Assembly: GCA_002110485.1 (NCBI GenBank)
Contig: MOWL01000067.1
Location: 1,302,001-1,366,000, forward strand
Direction: 5' to 3'
Length of the DNA stretch: 64,000 nt
DNA from: Emergomyces orientalis
Lineage: Eukaryota > Ascomycota > Eurotiomycetes > Onygenales > Ajellomycetaceae
Shown here in pieces: positions 23,910 to 36,835 of this stretch. Under the pieces are notes generated by a model. It did no database searches, was not told where the DNA came from, and worked only from the letters and a program-made list of their open reading frames with translations. The first letter of the stretch is position 1. Each line of letters starts with the position of its first letter. The translations under genes and the position numbers were made by a program.

Positions 23910-26760
23910 CTATGCATGATATACATAAGCTGGTGGGTCGGAATCGGGAATTCGATCGATGTATTCGCGGTCGATAAGACTTTCGATTCTCTTCTTGACC
24001 ATGTTCACTTCGGGGGTGAAGCGGGAGGAGAGTTGGGAAATTACTTCTGCAATCAATTGGGAGTGAGAAAGCTTTTTTCGTTGCCTGTTGATGGGTTGGG
24101 GAAATTCATGGTTAGCGTTTCATTCTCTCTTTCTGCTTTGGAAGAGAGGTTGAAGCTTGTTGGGAGTGATGTCATGGATACGGTCGAGGAGTCAAGCTTG
24201 GAAGAGTCAGGGGAGAGCAAAAACTTACTTCATAATCCGTACAATGGCCGCTTCGATGCCGCCACCACGTTCGTCACTCATCTTCTTTTCGGTTTCTTGC
24301 CGCTCGTCCTTGTTTTCGACCTTGTTGCCTGCGCTGCTGACGACACCAATTTTTATTTTGGTATATGGACTTTGGAATTTTTCATTGAAGAAAAATCGAT
24401 CTGTTGGCTTCACGTCTTTACTCATAGGTTCTTTCATTAAAATTTGCGTTTTTCGCGCGACTGCCAGAGACTGCAAGTTTCTCGAAAGCTCACTGGTTGG
24501 GATATTCGTTCTTGCTTGGATTTCCTCGAAGGTGAGAGATTCACCCGCGGGCAGATCATTGAATAGAAGCAAAATCACCATCGCGTAGGTGGAAACGTTC
24601 AAGTCGTGACGAGCGACCTTGCCATTTGGTCTCGAAAAAGTAGCACGAATATCGGCAGTACCCATGCCAGACTGCCATGCAAGCTTACGCCCATTGTGCT
24701 GTCCTAGGTAAAATTGTTCGAAGCTTTGTTTGAGCTGCTCGATTTTTTTCGGGTAGTTGCATTGCGTTGAAGGTGTGCCGTTCTTACTGGAGCTGGTCAC
24801 CATTTCCATAGGCCACATAGTGCTTGTAAGTACGCTAATTTCGAGGTCAATTCGTTTTGGATCCGTGTCTGCTTGCTGGGACACGTAGTTCGCAAAGTTG
24901 GATGTGAGGCCGCTGGATAATTCCATATCCTTGAACATGGCTTCTAGTTTTTGAGTAAAGGTGTTGCCGACTTCCATCTTCATCTTTTCTATCATTTGTC
25001 GTTCAGCTTCTGTGCTTGCGGACCGCTTCATGAGGAGCCGTCGAGAAAGGTGTTTCTTATAATAGTTCTCGAAAAGATCTTTGTCGCGGACATATCTCAG
25101 TAGGGTGATTCCGTTCTCCAATAGAGCATCTATTTCCTCCTCTGTTTTACCTCGAATTCCCTTTTTTAAGTTTTCATCGAAGAAAAGTGATAGATACTCG
25201 GAACTTCGAGGGTTCACATTGATGAAATCCGCAAAGCTTGTTGTTATAGAGGTTTGCATTGCTTGATCACGCATAAATGCTTGTTCCCAAACCTTATCAA
25301 ACGTGATCTTCAATTGCAAAACATCATTCACCCATTTTATTGCCGCTGCTGTCTGTAAGTTGACCGGCGCCTTATCATCCGTGCTCTTGCCTTTGGCACC
25401 ATTTGTGGGCTGGTCTGGTTTTTGACTCGGTGGAGGGCCTTGGGAAAATTCTATGGCTGCTTTATTGATCTCTGATCCTAGTTCGACGATCCGAGCCTGT
25501 ACAGCGGACGTCAAGGCCCTTTTCTTTCCGTCGACTCTCGAATTTAGATCGTAGACATTTTTCAAATCGGCTAATCGGTCATTGTCTAGCATATATTTAA
25601 CCCCACTATCTGGCATGGATATGACATCTCCGATGTGTTGTTCAATCAGATGTTCATCAATAACCTGTTTGATCTTCTCTTCTGTCACAGGAGACAATGT
25701 GTACCGACAGCGGTCTTCCTCCTCTTGTAGCCTTTCAGCTACCCGCTTACAGAAAGTGGAGGCGTCGGCTGTGGCGAGGAGACGTTGGCCTTCCGCTTGG
25801 TAGAAAAGCCGGCTCGATTCCAGAAAAGAAGGCTCAAAAGATGTAACGTATAGCTTCCCAGACTCCTCTTCTTTCTCTGTCTCATACAACCCTTCAAGCA
25901 TGTATATGCAATGCCGTATTAAAGCTCGATCAATAATATTTCCTTCTCGTTCGAGCCGGATCATGAACAAAACCGTTGCTTCGAAGACATCAGCAACTGT
26001 TATCTGCCTATCCTCTCCAATGTCTGATTTCAGGACGTAATCGCGGAATAAACACATGGCTGTGACATAGATCGACGGACGGAGCTTATCCTGGAGGATT
26101 ACTTTGTCCTTTTTGGAGATGTTAGCACATACAAAAATGGGAAAAGTGGCAGCCTTAGAAAAAGAGAACCATTGAGAATCTTACCATGTACATGAGCACA
26201 TCTGTAATCATGCCCATGCAAAGCTGATGGTCTTCCCAGACTTCCTTTAGCCTCAACAGAAAGCGTTCGCCTGCTATCCTTCTCTCGTTTGCTTGGTCAA
26301 GAGTGTCGACTGCGTCCCCTTCCAAAGCAAGCGATGGAGCAACAATTGTGGTGATTTTTGTCAGCACCTCATTTTGAAGCCAGTCCCTCTCTAGCTCGCC
26401 TACCCGATCGTAAAGGTCCGGGCCTTTCTTGATAAGAACGAGCTTATATGCATTCCGGTATAATTCCTCGAAGGATAGGTTCGAGGCGTTTTTTGTATGG
26501 ATTTCGCGGAGGGAGGAAGCGAGCACTGCCCATGACGTGTCAAAATCAGCAGAACTGTCCCGTGCCGCCATGCTCTAAATTGGATAACTAAGAGTTAGCT
26601 GGAGGGTGTCGATGTTTTGTTTGATCCCATAGGGGGAATACTATGCTAAGGAAAATAAAATGAAAAGCGGGGAGAGATATCGGAGGTCTTGTAGGAGGGG
26701 TAGAAGTTGAAAACATACCCGTCGCGGAACACGGATCTTAGTTTTCGGTTTCATCGCCAT
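23910..26760 (-). CDS. cul3: Cullin-3, scaffold of CRL3 ubiquitin ligases
   Basis: Scaffold that binds BTB adaptors at its N terminus and Rbx1 at its C terminus. Four exons: 26719-26760, 26185-26574, 24229-26108 and 23910-24084, giving 828 residues. Introns are 144, 76 and 144 nt with consistent phases. The first exon is only 14 codons (MAMKPKTKIRVPRR). N-terminal cullin repeats include FEELYRNAYKLVL and ITDVLMYM. The cullin homology region carries DKDLFENYYKKHLSRRLL, TMWPM and the long winged-helix stretch DLNVSTYAMVILLLFND. The neddylation motif IVRIMK has its acceptor Lys at residue 771, and that Lys codon is split by the last intron. The C terminus is the expected DREYIDRIPDSDPPAYVYHA. 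A Gln/Pro/Lys-rich insert near residues 345-370 is not part of the conserved fold. Confidence 0.95.
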
Positions 26761-27298
26761 CTTTCATTTAAAAAATAGCAGATTAACATTCCCAGTGAGA
26801 AAAAAAATCTCCCTTGGAGCTGGAGAAAAGAAGGAATCGCCTGGTTTTAAGGCAGCTGTAAATTTGGTGGGCGAGGGGAAAGCGGAGGACACCAAACGGG
26901 AGGGAAAGGAGTGAGTGGCAACTACAACGATGTGATTTGTAAACAAGGTGAATATCAGTTCTCCATAGCCAAACAATATAGAGCAACACATGAAATTCAC
27001 CGTCTTTGCTTTGTGACGGCAACGGGGAGCTGGTGGATTCGTTCCTCGACAGAACACTTTTGATGCCGCGATGAACTATATCGCTTGAGGACCGGAACAA
27101 CGTATTTCCTGATCATTTAGCGCTAAAAATCGACTCCAGGAATAATTAATTATCCGGAATCATGTGAGGGTAAATTATGTCATGTCCAAGAAGGAAAAAA
27201 AAGCCGCGTACGGCCGTTCGAAGTTTGACCTTTATCCCAGGATATAAACACGGCTCAATATTCATAGCTGGGACTATTTCACTCCAATATCGCCAACC
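26761..27298. promoter_or_regulatory. Divergent promoter region cul3 / zim17
   Basis: 538 bases between the start codons of two divergent genes. No coding feature; transcription of both is presumed to start here. Confidence 0.55.
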
Positions 27299-27982
27299 AT
27301 GGTTTTTCCCCGAAGATTAGTCCAGAGCCTAGCAACTCGCGCAACTCACAATTCCCTCATTTCACACTCAGCTAGAGCCCAATCTTTTACCTCGTTCCGG
27401 CTCACCCCTTTCACTGCAACCCGCTTCTCCACACGTCCAAACCCCCTTTCGCCCCTCTCCTCACAATTTTGCAGATACAACTCAACCTCCACCAGAGCTC
27501 CGTCGCCTCTCACAGACAGCCAACCTGCAACCTCTGAAGATGCCGCTCAAAACGCCCAGCGCCGCGCAGAAGAGCGCGCTTTTCAAATCACATTTACCTG
27601 CAAGCCATGCAGCCACCGTTCATCACATCGCATCTCGCAACACGGCTACTATAAAGGAACGGTGCTTATCTCTTGTCCGGGCTGCAAGAACCGCCATGTC
27701 ATCAGCGACCATCTGAACATTTTCATGGATAAAAAATCTACGTTGGAGGACATTTTGTCCGAACATGGACAAACGCTTTTGAAGGGGAGGCTGGACGGTG
27801 ATATGGAATGGTGGGAAGATGGCACCGTGAGGAGCGTTGCTGGTGGTTCTGATAATGGGGTGCAGGAACAGATTGGCCAGACGGCTAGGCAACAAGAGAA
27901 CGCCAGTGTTGCACAGGAACAGGAGCAGAAGCAGAAGCAGGAGCGGAAGGAGGATGAGATCAAACAACCAGGACATAGATAG
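27299..27982 (+). CDS. zim17: Mitochondrial Hsp70 escort protein, DNL-type zinc finger (Zim17/Hep1)
   Basis: Matrix chaperone that keeps mitochondrial Hsp70 soluble and supports protein import and Fe-S work. Single exon, 227 residues. The first 65 residues are rich in Arg, Ser and Thr with almost no acidic residues, a typical mitochondrial targeting peptide (MVFPRRLVQSLATRATH). The zinc finger begins ITFTCKPCSHRSSHRIS, continues YYKGTVLISCPGCKNRHV and ends ISDHLNIF: two CxxC pairs with the expected spacing and the DHL motif. The tail of about 40 residues is Gln/Glu/Lys-rich and probably disordered, longer than in yeast. Confidence 0.93.
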   Translation: MVFPRRLVQSLATRATHNSLISHSARAQSFTSFRLTPFTATRFSTRPNPLSPLSSQFCRYNSTSTRAPSPLTDSQPATSEDAAQNAQRRAEERAFQITFTCKPCSHRSSHRISQHGYYKGTVLISCPGCKNRHVISDHLNIFMDKKSTLEDILSEHGQTLLKGRLDGDMEWWEDGTVRSVAGGSDNGVQEQIGQTARQQENASVAQEQEQKQKQERKEDEIKQPGHR

Positions 27983-28326
27983 AATCTTTGGCCTTTTGGT
28001 GCTTGATTGTTTTCTTTTTAAGAGTTTCTCTTCTCTGGATATATATATTTCAATGGAGGAGTACATTTCAAAACATGGCGTTGGTCGGATACCTTTCTTT
28101 ATACATGATACCAAGATTGGAATTCTCTGCATTGATTATGTACAATACATTATATTATACACGAATAATGGGAATATAAAACACGTTTGTTTTGCCAGTT
28201 GATAAAAAATTCGGACCGGAATTTGAACCTATTTTTTCTAAACACCCTCTACTTCCAGAAAGCCACAAAAAGAAAAAAGAATCATGCAAAGATAATTGAA
28301 TAAATATAAAAACAAAAGAAAAACAT
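27983..28326. other. Convergent spacer zim17 / utp20
   Basis: 344-base A/T-rich spacer between two convergent stop codons. Nothing else seen. Confidence 0.4.
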
Positions 28327-31300
28327 TTACCAACCACGTCTCCGATCTTGATATTCCGTGCCCCTTTCCTTCCTCTTCTCCCGTTTACGATCATTCTTCC
28401 GCTTCTTTTCTCTGCCAAACTTCTCAGGATCAGCAACTGCTTCGATGCGCCTCTTAACCCTTCTGCCCTCCCGTCTCGATTTGACATTTTCACGCGCAAC
28501 CGTCATTTGTGTCACGAAATCAGTCGTACCCAACTTCTTCTGTAACAAATCGAGAATCTCCTGGCTGCTGCTAACAAGGGCCTTGTAGGTGGTTTGGAAT
28601 TGCTCGTCTAAGGAGCGAGGGGCAGGGATCGATGGGTCGGTTAAATGTAGTAACGGAAGCAGAATTGTTTGGAGAGATGGGGTTATTTGAGTGACGTCAA
28701 GATGGGTGCAGAGCGCTGCAAGAAGTTTCATGCAGGCCGTTTTACTGATTAAAGAGTCTGCACGGGTGGTTCGAGGCTCTCGTCGAAGGATGGCGGCAGC
28801 TCGTTCGAATATAAATTCGATTGCTGGTTTATTTTTCTTCGCGGGGTCCACCGCATCCGTGTCAATGTTTTCTTCATCGGCACTGTCGTCGCTGACATCG
28901 TCAGCCAATTCTTCTGCCTTCTTCTTTGAAAACTCGAGGTTATTCTGGCTGAAGCAACGTCCCAAGAATACGAGGTTTCGAATTGTCTGCGTTGCGAGAT
29001 CTTCGGAAACTGTGGCTGACTTCAGGCATAGCAGGCTCGCTCGCGTAATATCTAACATCGTGTAGCCTTCGAGTTTAAGGCCCGAGGGGCCGATAAGCGG
29101 AACAGAGCCATAACTACTGGCAGCATTTCCTTTCGCCTCGTCTGCAAGCCATATTCCGACTAGATTGGCTGCGCATGACTTTATCCAAGCATGTGGATAG
29201 AAGAGGCTTTCGCAAACATGGGACCAGATATTCGCGCAATCCGCAGACAATGCAACGGTTGGAAAGAGTTGGCATAGCTTTGTGAAGAGCTGTAGCGAGT
29301 GATAGAGGACTTCCCATTCTTCTCCTTCGCGGTTCTCCACTGCGGGGGTAATGATACGAGGTAAAAGGTTTGCAATAAACCGCACTTCGCCTCCCTTATT
29401 GTTCCGGTCTGATTCAAAAAATATTCTGATTGCCTGTAACCCAGTGGTTGTAAGCAATGGGTTTTGGGTTTGTTCCAACCAGGAACGGAGGGGAGAGAGC
29501 ATTGACTTTAGTTGCTCCGAATCAGCACGGCTAAAGAGATCACCCAGAAGAACACCGGCCATCTCCCGGCATTCGACTGCGTCATCGTTAGACATAACCA
29601 TTACCACTGGCACAAAGAAAGTGCCCACAATATCTTGAGCAGGGTCGCCATTGGTCTTGGAGAGAAGAAGATGAATCGCTTCCATAACAGACTGACGGCC
29701 TTCTTTATGCTGATAGTCAAGGTTTTTCGCGAGGAATCCAAGCTGTTTCGCCCATCTGCTTTTGGCTTGAGGATATTCGATCATAAAGTGAATAAAGACA
29801 CCCCTTGCGAGATCGCGGGCGCTTCGTGTGTGGTTCGTTACCATCATCGCCGCAACGTTATCGACAAGCTCGTACATCTCAGGGACAATAAATTTGCGAG
29901 ACATGACTGCTCGAATAAAGTTGAAAGCAACCCCTTGACGATCCGGTTCCTCGATATCGGCAGCTATTCGCTTCAGCAGATAGCCTAGGTGGGAGTCCTT
30001 GAGCTTGGTATTCCGACGTTCGCGTAAGATTGACGAGATGAGTTTCAAGGCAGCTTGGGCAGCTTCGGTATTTGTGTTTGGAGCCTCTTTGATTATCTTG
30101 ATAGCTTCCATTAGATACACATCTGAATTTCTATCAAGCTCGGAAAGGGGGGTTTTGATGATCGTGGATAGAAGCCTAATGGCGGACAGTTTGACTTCCT
30201 CATAGCTTTGTAGCAGTGCATCTCCAATGATGGGGAGGAATCCGGCAACATTGGTGGCCGTCATGAGAGAATGGTATTTATTCAGTACAGAGCGGAGAAC
30301 ATCAAGCCCGAACCGAGAAAGCTTGTAGGTATATGAAGATGTGCTCCCTCGATTCATACGGTTCCTCGGGTTGAGCAAGTTGACGATGAAACGAGCTCTG
30401 TTCCCTCGGTCATGGGTTTGAACCTGTGGTGTTTCGGTTTTATATGACTCCTTGATAACTTCGTAACAGAAAACTAAAAGATCGCGGCTTTCAGCCCCAG
30501 GATTCCGAAGCAGGCCGACGCCAATTCGTCTAAGCAACTCGTCGACTTTCTTGATGATGGTCGCTGTAAGTTTCTCTCGCAAAAGCGCTTGCACTGGGTT
30601 GATAAGAGCCGAGAGATGGCGAATTGTCGAGATTTTCGCGAGAAGCTCCATGGAATCATAGCTTTTGCTACTTTTCACCTCCTTCATTTTGCTCACATAC
30701 TCTTCGGCATCCTTCTCTTGGCCGACGGTGCCGAAAATGTCATCCATCACCACGGCTGCGAGTGCGTCGAGATTGTGATCCAAGTCACCAGGTTTGAAAT
30801 GGTCACTGGTAGTTACTAGAATAGAATGGACTGTAAAGGAGAGCACGTGAAGCTGGTATCCCTTTGTTAATGTGCTCCGTAATTCTCTCAGAATATATCC
30901 AAAGTAAGATGGCCCAAGAATAAGCGCGACATCAGCGAGAGTTTTTCTGGCCATATCTCTAGCATCCTGAGACCGACTTCTGAGAACATTAGCTAGGTCT
31001 AACAGTACGGAGGGGAGGAGAAGCGTCATTTCCTCCTCGGGAAGAAGTTTAAGTAACTTGACAGTGATAACGGCGACTGGGACACGGAGATGAACTTCAG
31101 ACTCATCTTTCTGATGCACAAACTCGGATAAGAAAGGGATGAAGTTAGTTTTCAGCTCTGTGCTGATGCGAGCTTCAGCAGGCAAAGTCTTGGAGAGAGT
31201 ACTCTTAATCGCAGGATCTGCATCAATGTCTTCCATCTGTCCATCCTCAGCGGCTGGTTCTTCTTTTTTACAAGTATTCATCGCTCGAGACAAGCCATCG

Positions 31301-34300
31301 GTCAGCTGTCCTAGAAGGCGTATGACGTTCTTTTCCATCCCGGGGCGGCTTCGCACGTATCCTTTGTACCTGCGGAATATTGCTCTGAATTGACTCCACT
31401 CTAGGCCTTCAGAGAGAACCCCTATAGCTGTAACTGTCTCTGCAGCCAGATTATGGGCACTATCATCTTCCGCCTGATCAAAGACAAAATGTTCAATGAG
31501 AGGTAGAAAAAATGAGCTGATATTTGATGACTCAATTTTCCCTTTTCCAGCCTCAGTAGCCAGACGCCGCAAGGCACGAAGACGACGATGTTGTTGAATA
31601 TGGAGAATATTATTGAAAAACGATGCCTCTTCATCTCCACCTGCTAGCAAGTCCACCATGTCATTCACAGCCGGATGGTTCGGGTTATGCGCTATGAAAT
31701 AGCCCATAACAGAAATGAACTCTGCCCGAACCGTCTCGGCAGGGTGTTTGGCTCCGTTCCGCAACGCAGGTAGCAAAGCTTTCTCAAGCAAAACTGAGTA
31801 CTCTCCGTTATCGCCCGCCAGCTTTGGAACTACACTCTCGATAAACCTTTTCAGCCCAAATGATGAACTAGATCGAATTGCCAGTTCCTCCTGGTCTTTC
31901 ACATGATAAAGAAGATTAAACAACAATGGGCGCCATTGTCTAGAAGTGAACTCCTTGTACTTTTGTTCGTTAATTGTGCTAAACGCCCCAAGTCGTCGGT
32001 CGAAATCTAATTCGTCAAGCTTTTTCTCTGAAATGGCATTGAGGTCTGCACATAATACGGCAATATCCTTAAGGTCGACTTCATGGTTCGCAAATGCAAA
32101 CAATACGGAGGAGAGCACTTCGCGGTTTGGGTTATCCTTAAAGTAATCGAATAGTGAGGAGATGACTTCAAAGATTCGCTGGTTGACGTCCTCATTATCG
32201 TGTGGATCATAGAGGGGTAGGAAATGTTGCATGACGCGTAGAAGTCCGCTTTTGGCTTTGGGAGGAACTCGATCTGCTGGTTCGTTAAGGAGAAACGTTG
32301 CCGTACTAATTAGCTTCGTGGTTTCTTGCGACGATTGGACAAACGGAGCAAGCTTAGATAGCGTCTCGATTGCAGCCATCGTAAGTTGTCGGGTAGATTG
32401 CTTCCGGAGCAGAGATTCGACATGAGTTAAAATGTATTCAACATGAGGTGCCAGCACTTTGGACCGAATTAGATCTGTTGTTGCGGCATCTGGCAAATTC
32501 TCTGGATCTTTTGTCTCTCCATTTGCACGACTAATGAGGTTGTTAAGAATCTCGTTCAGAACAAATGTCTTGACGTCTTCGCGGGCTGATTCCACGCCCA
32601 CACAATCAACTATCCGTTGAACGACCTGTTGGTCACCGTGGAGGAAATAGAGTGCCGATCTGGGGCTGGACGCCCAGGTGTGGAATAGATGAAGAAGGCC
32701 AGACACGCTTTGTGCCGTTTCCACGGCGAAATTTTCCAACCTTGGGCTGATAATCTCGCTGAAAATTAAAGGCATATATGAAGTCCAATCATAATCTGGC
32801 GAAACAGAAAATACCAAATCGAGACAATGAACACCTGTCTGTCGGATGTTGCGGATGAGAGACGACTGGTTATCTTCTGTACTATCATCCTTCAACTGTC
32901 TGCACGCTCGGACAAGACAGTATAGAATCACATTCATGGAACGGTCGACGAAGGGTGACATCTTAGTTTTCAAAGTTTCAAACATCGTTTCTACCATCTT
33001 AAGTAGACCATATTGTTTTCTAACATCCATCAACTCTTGGTTGAGGGACTGGCCATGCTTGTGGGTTTCGAGGACACGAACATCACTCAGAGGACCAAAC
33101 GATATTTGAACAAAGCGACCAAAGTCACTTTCGGAGAGCTGGGATATTGTTCTTAAAATCGTTTTTCTGCGTGCCTCTTGGGTCCCTTGTCCACCCCTGG
33201 AGCCTCCACGGGCAACAATCTTCCCATACAGAAGTCTCAGCAAAATCGGAAATAGATCAGCGCGGTGATCTTCTTTGATCGCACTAGTCTCCTGGTCAGC
33301 ATTTACGAATACTGATAATTCATCTCGGAATCTCGCATCATCCACAATATTCAATATGTTTGTCTCGTATGGTTGAATTGCGGGCGCCTTCCATGTGAAA
33401 ATAGCCTTCAGCGCAGATTTTTGAACTTCAGTATCTCCATTACCAAGAAGGCGAAGCAACGCTTCATAGACCTCTGGTGCTTTGTATAAAACTTTGGGGT
33501 TGATGAATTTTCCGAAAATGTCAAGCATAGCTTTCCGGTCACGCAAATTCCAGGAGGAAGGTGAGGAGCTCTCATCTGTACCCATTCCAGAAGTCTTGGA
33601 TTCTCTAACCGTAGGAATATCATCATCATGGGCGGCCCATGTCAGGAATAGAGGAACAAATTGTCGAGATCGTTTCTCTGCTACCTGAGGTACAGCTCCC
33701 AGGACTTTGAGAGCTTGTGTTCGACTAGAAATGGAAGTTTGTACTTCTGTAGAATGAGCAGACTTGAAGTCTTCTGCGAGTAACGAATTAGGGTTGTGGG
33801 CATCAACGAAAGTTGTTGACACGGTTCTCTCAACATTTGAAATGTTAAAGCATTCGAATTCTGTCGAGATATGCGAGTCCGCAGATTCTTCTTCAAGGGT
33901 ATTGGTATTGGTTCCAAGTGGGGTAGACTCTTGCAGTCCGCGCAGAGCAAGCTCCGCAACAATGGCTTCTCCATTTCGAACTTCACAAATTGCCTTAATT
34001 GCTTCACAAGCATCGTCCCACAGCGACGCCAGCCTTTTAGAGAGCAAACCAAAACAGAAATTCGGAATAATCCGATCTAACCATTTTTGGGAAGACGCTG
34101 TTGGGTATGCGATGGCAAGTTTGCGTACTTGCATTGATAGAGACCTTGCTGCATGGAGGGTCAGCTCGGTTTGTTCGATTTCGATCGCTATTTCTATGTA
34201 GGTATTGTCGATATTGTTCGACCTGGACAACAAAATTTGCAGAATCTTGAGGGACAACAATCTGATTTCATTTGATGGGCCAGAAAGATTGTTGACGAGA

Positions 34301-36241
34301 GTTGTGGCAAATGGTTCAAGGTCGACATCCGGGACCTGATCGTATTTGGGACTAGCAGACAAATAAGCCAAGGTGGCTTCAAGGAACACCGGGCAATGTG
34401 AGCATTCGGGTCCATTCGACACTATCATACTCCAGAGATGCAAATCAAGTGAGTCTAATTCTGTAGCGAGGCGGACGTAAGCTAAAAAACCCTGGCCTCG
34501 GGCAAATGTAATTTGACTCTCCCCAATGTTGGGGGAGGGTGCCATAGCAGTCTTAAGTTGACTGTGGAGGCATTGGGTTAGTTGGGGAAGAATCGAAGGT
34601 TCGGAAGAGAGTGACATTGCGTTGTGTAACTTGGTATAAGAATGTAGAAAAACGATATCCTGGGCTGTGGGATCGGGTTTGCTGAATCTATCCACAATTG
34701 CATCTTTCCAACCACTAGGGCAAGTTATAGATCCGGGTCTGTTAGGTTGAGAAGTGACGCAATGGGCGGCTTCAAGTTTTGGTAATATCTGGCAAAGTCC
34801 GGATTCGTAATCTTTCCAGAGCGAAGTAATGAACCTAAAACAAAATGTCAGGACTCCTACACAGACTGCATTTGACACCAATCACTTACCGCTGAAAGTA
34901 TGGGAGCACAACGCTCTGAAACCGCTCGGTCCCGAAAGTTGAGAATAAAGAGCAAAATGGGAGGAAGTAATCCCTCAAACGTTCATCGCTGATTAACTCC
35001 ATAATAGGGCGCATAAAGGAAAATAACTCATCCATAGGGGACGTCTGAACCGCAACGACCACAGCAGCCAACAAGAGTTGGACGGAATCAGTCGGGATAC
35101 TGGATGACTTAACGACACGACCGAGAAGAGTTGTAAGAGTTTGATGCACTCTTCTCCAGTTTCTAACTCTAGAACCCTTGCGCGTGGTCACACTAAGAAA
35201 AATCAAGCGGATGTCAATTTTCGTCGTTGACATATGGCTATGGGGTTCGGCGGATTCGACGTGATCACAGATCACATCAAGCACTGAACCAAAGGTGTTT
35301 GCAGATGTGTGATGAACCAAATTAATTACAACCCCATTAAGAACCTGCGCCGCAAGAGCGCTCTGGGTTTCATCTTGCACAGCTGCAGCATTTATCAGAC
35401 AGCGCAGGATGTCTGCTCCATTTGAGTGGATGCCACCATTGACTCCCTTAATTGCATCTGCAAACATTGACATAAGGCCTAGTTTATACATTGAAATCTG
35501 GCGTGCCCCATCAGTGTTGGCGAGATCCTCAAAAAGAAACGTAACGGCTCTTTCAAGTGGGGCCTTGTTTTTGTAGTAGACGAGCGCGGCTTTCCGAACC
35601 AGGAATGACATAGATTCCGCAGCAAATCTTGTCACGAAGTGTTTTTGCCTTTCCTTCCCAAAATACGGAGACATTATCCCTAGTAGTTGGCGTAAGTCCG
35701 GGACGAGTAGGCGGGACAGGAACTTAAAAATCCAGGCCAGGCATGTAAAACTCGATTCGATAACTTCGATATTTGAATGTGTAGCTGCGACAGAAGCCAC
35801 CAACGTGACGGTGGAAGCGAAGTGCCTTTCGAATCGCTGGCCCAAGTCCCGCGCAAACTGAGCTACAAGACTCAGTAAGGGCTCCATACTCAGCTCATCT
35901 CTTTTTCCGATATACTCGGCCAATAATCCCATTATTCGATCTTCATGATGAATAATCTGCGGTAAGCTTTCGCAAAGCCGATTAACTCGCTGGGAGAACT
36001 GAGTAAAATTTTCCGACAGGTTAAGTTCCATCCAGTGCTCCAGGGAAACCCTGAAGTACGAATCCGAATCAGTATCGCTGTCATCGCCAATGCTCGCCCG
36101 CCGCACACGATGGATTGGATCAATTTTTAATTTGACGACGCGCTGGGAGAAAGACTCGAATCGGTGGGATTTTGTCGTAGTAGTACCTTTCTTTAAGAGA
36201 TTAGCAGGCTTGCCCCGGCGTCCAGAATGTACGGTCGCCAT
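28327..36241 (-). CDS. utp20: U3 snoRNP / SSU processome component Utp20
   Basis: Very large nucleolar scaffold of the small-subunit processome, needed for 18S rRNA maturation. Two exons, 34890-36241 and 28327-34834, joined by a 55-nt intron (GTAAGT...TTTTAG) with matching phase; 2,619 residues, normal for the family. I chose the ATG at 36241 (MATVHSGRRGKPANL). The frame stays open upstream to about 36349, but only with non-ATG codons. The conserved start block is HRFESFSQRVVKLKIDPIHR. The protein is built from HEAT-like helical repeats throughout, with the DRIM-type region in the first third. An acidic patch DDVSDDSADEENIDTDAVD lies near the end, followed by a strongly basic tail (RRVKRRIEAVADPEKFGREKK and onward), typical of nucleolar proteins. 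Long frames on the opposite strand are codon-bias shadows. Confidence 0.95.
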
Positions 36242-36835
36242 ATTGTGGGCTGCCAAATTGGAGAACGAATTTCCCCTTAAGAAAACTTGCTGCCCCCAAA
36301 AATTATTCTGAAGCTGCAAAAAAAAAAAAGAGTTGCTAGCTGCGGTCAAACGATAATCCGCCTTATCTTATCTGATGATATTTCCTATCACGTGATATAA
36401 CATCAATCCCTGAGAATGACGCCAGGTTGTATTTTAAAGGGTACTATTTGATGCCCATAGACAATTTATTTTATAATTTTTTTAATGTATATCATATTTT
36501 GGCTGTAATGGTCGAGCTAGAGTCTATGGTAAACATTCAACAGGTTTCTGTTCTACCTCCGTACAGGCTTTTTATTCACATTTATTAAGAGTGTCTACGC
36601 AACCTTGGAAACCGAAACACTAACATTTGCATAAATCCCCATACAACTTCCAATCACTAAGCCATGCAATTAATATTTTCGATCAGACTGTAACAATTCT
36701 CATGCGCATTTCAAGTGAAGGAAGAGCCCATCACAATATCAAAATAGTACCTCAAGTAACTCCTATGCCAGGGGCCGGCTGCTGATGTTTTGGGCTTTGT
36801 GGCTGAATCTGTGCATGTGCTGTATATTGGCACTT
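36242..36835. other. Intergenic, utp20 upstream / tautomerase downstream
   Basis: A/T-rich, no gene recognised. Confidence 0.4.

Noticed and set aside
28205..28250. Possible minus-strand tRNA T-arm (GGTTCAAATTCC)
   Set aside because: Stem pairing fails and no acceptor, D or anticodon arm can be drawn around it.
28690..34201. Several 60-150 codon plus-strand frames opposite utp20
   Set aside because: Antisense shadows of a very long real coding exon.
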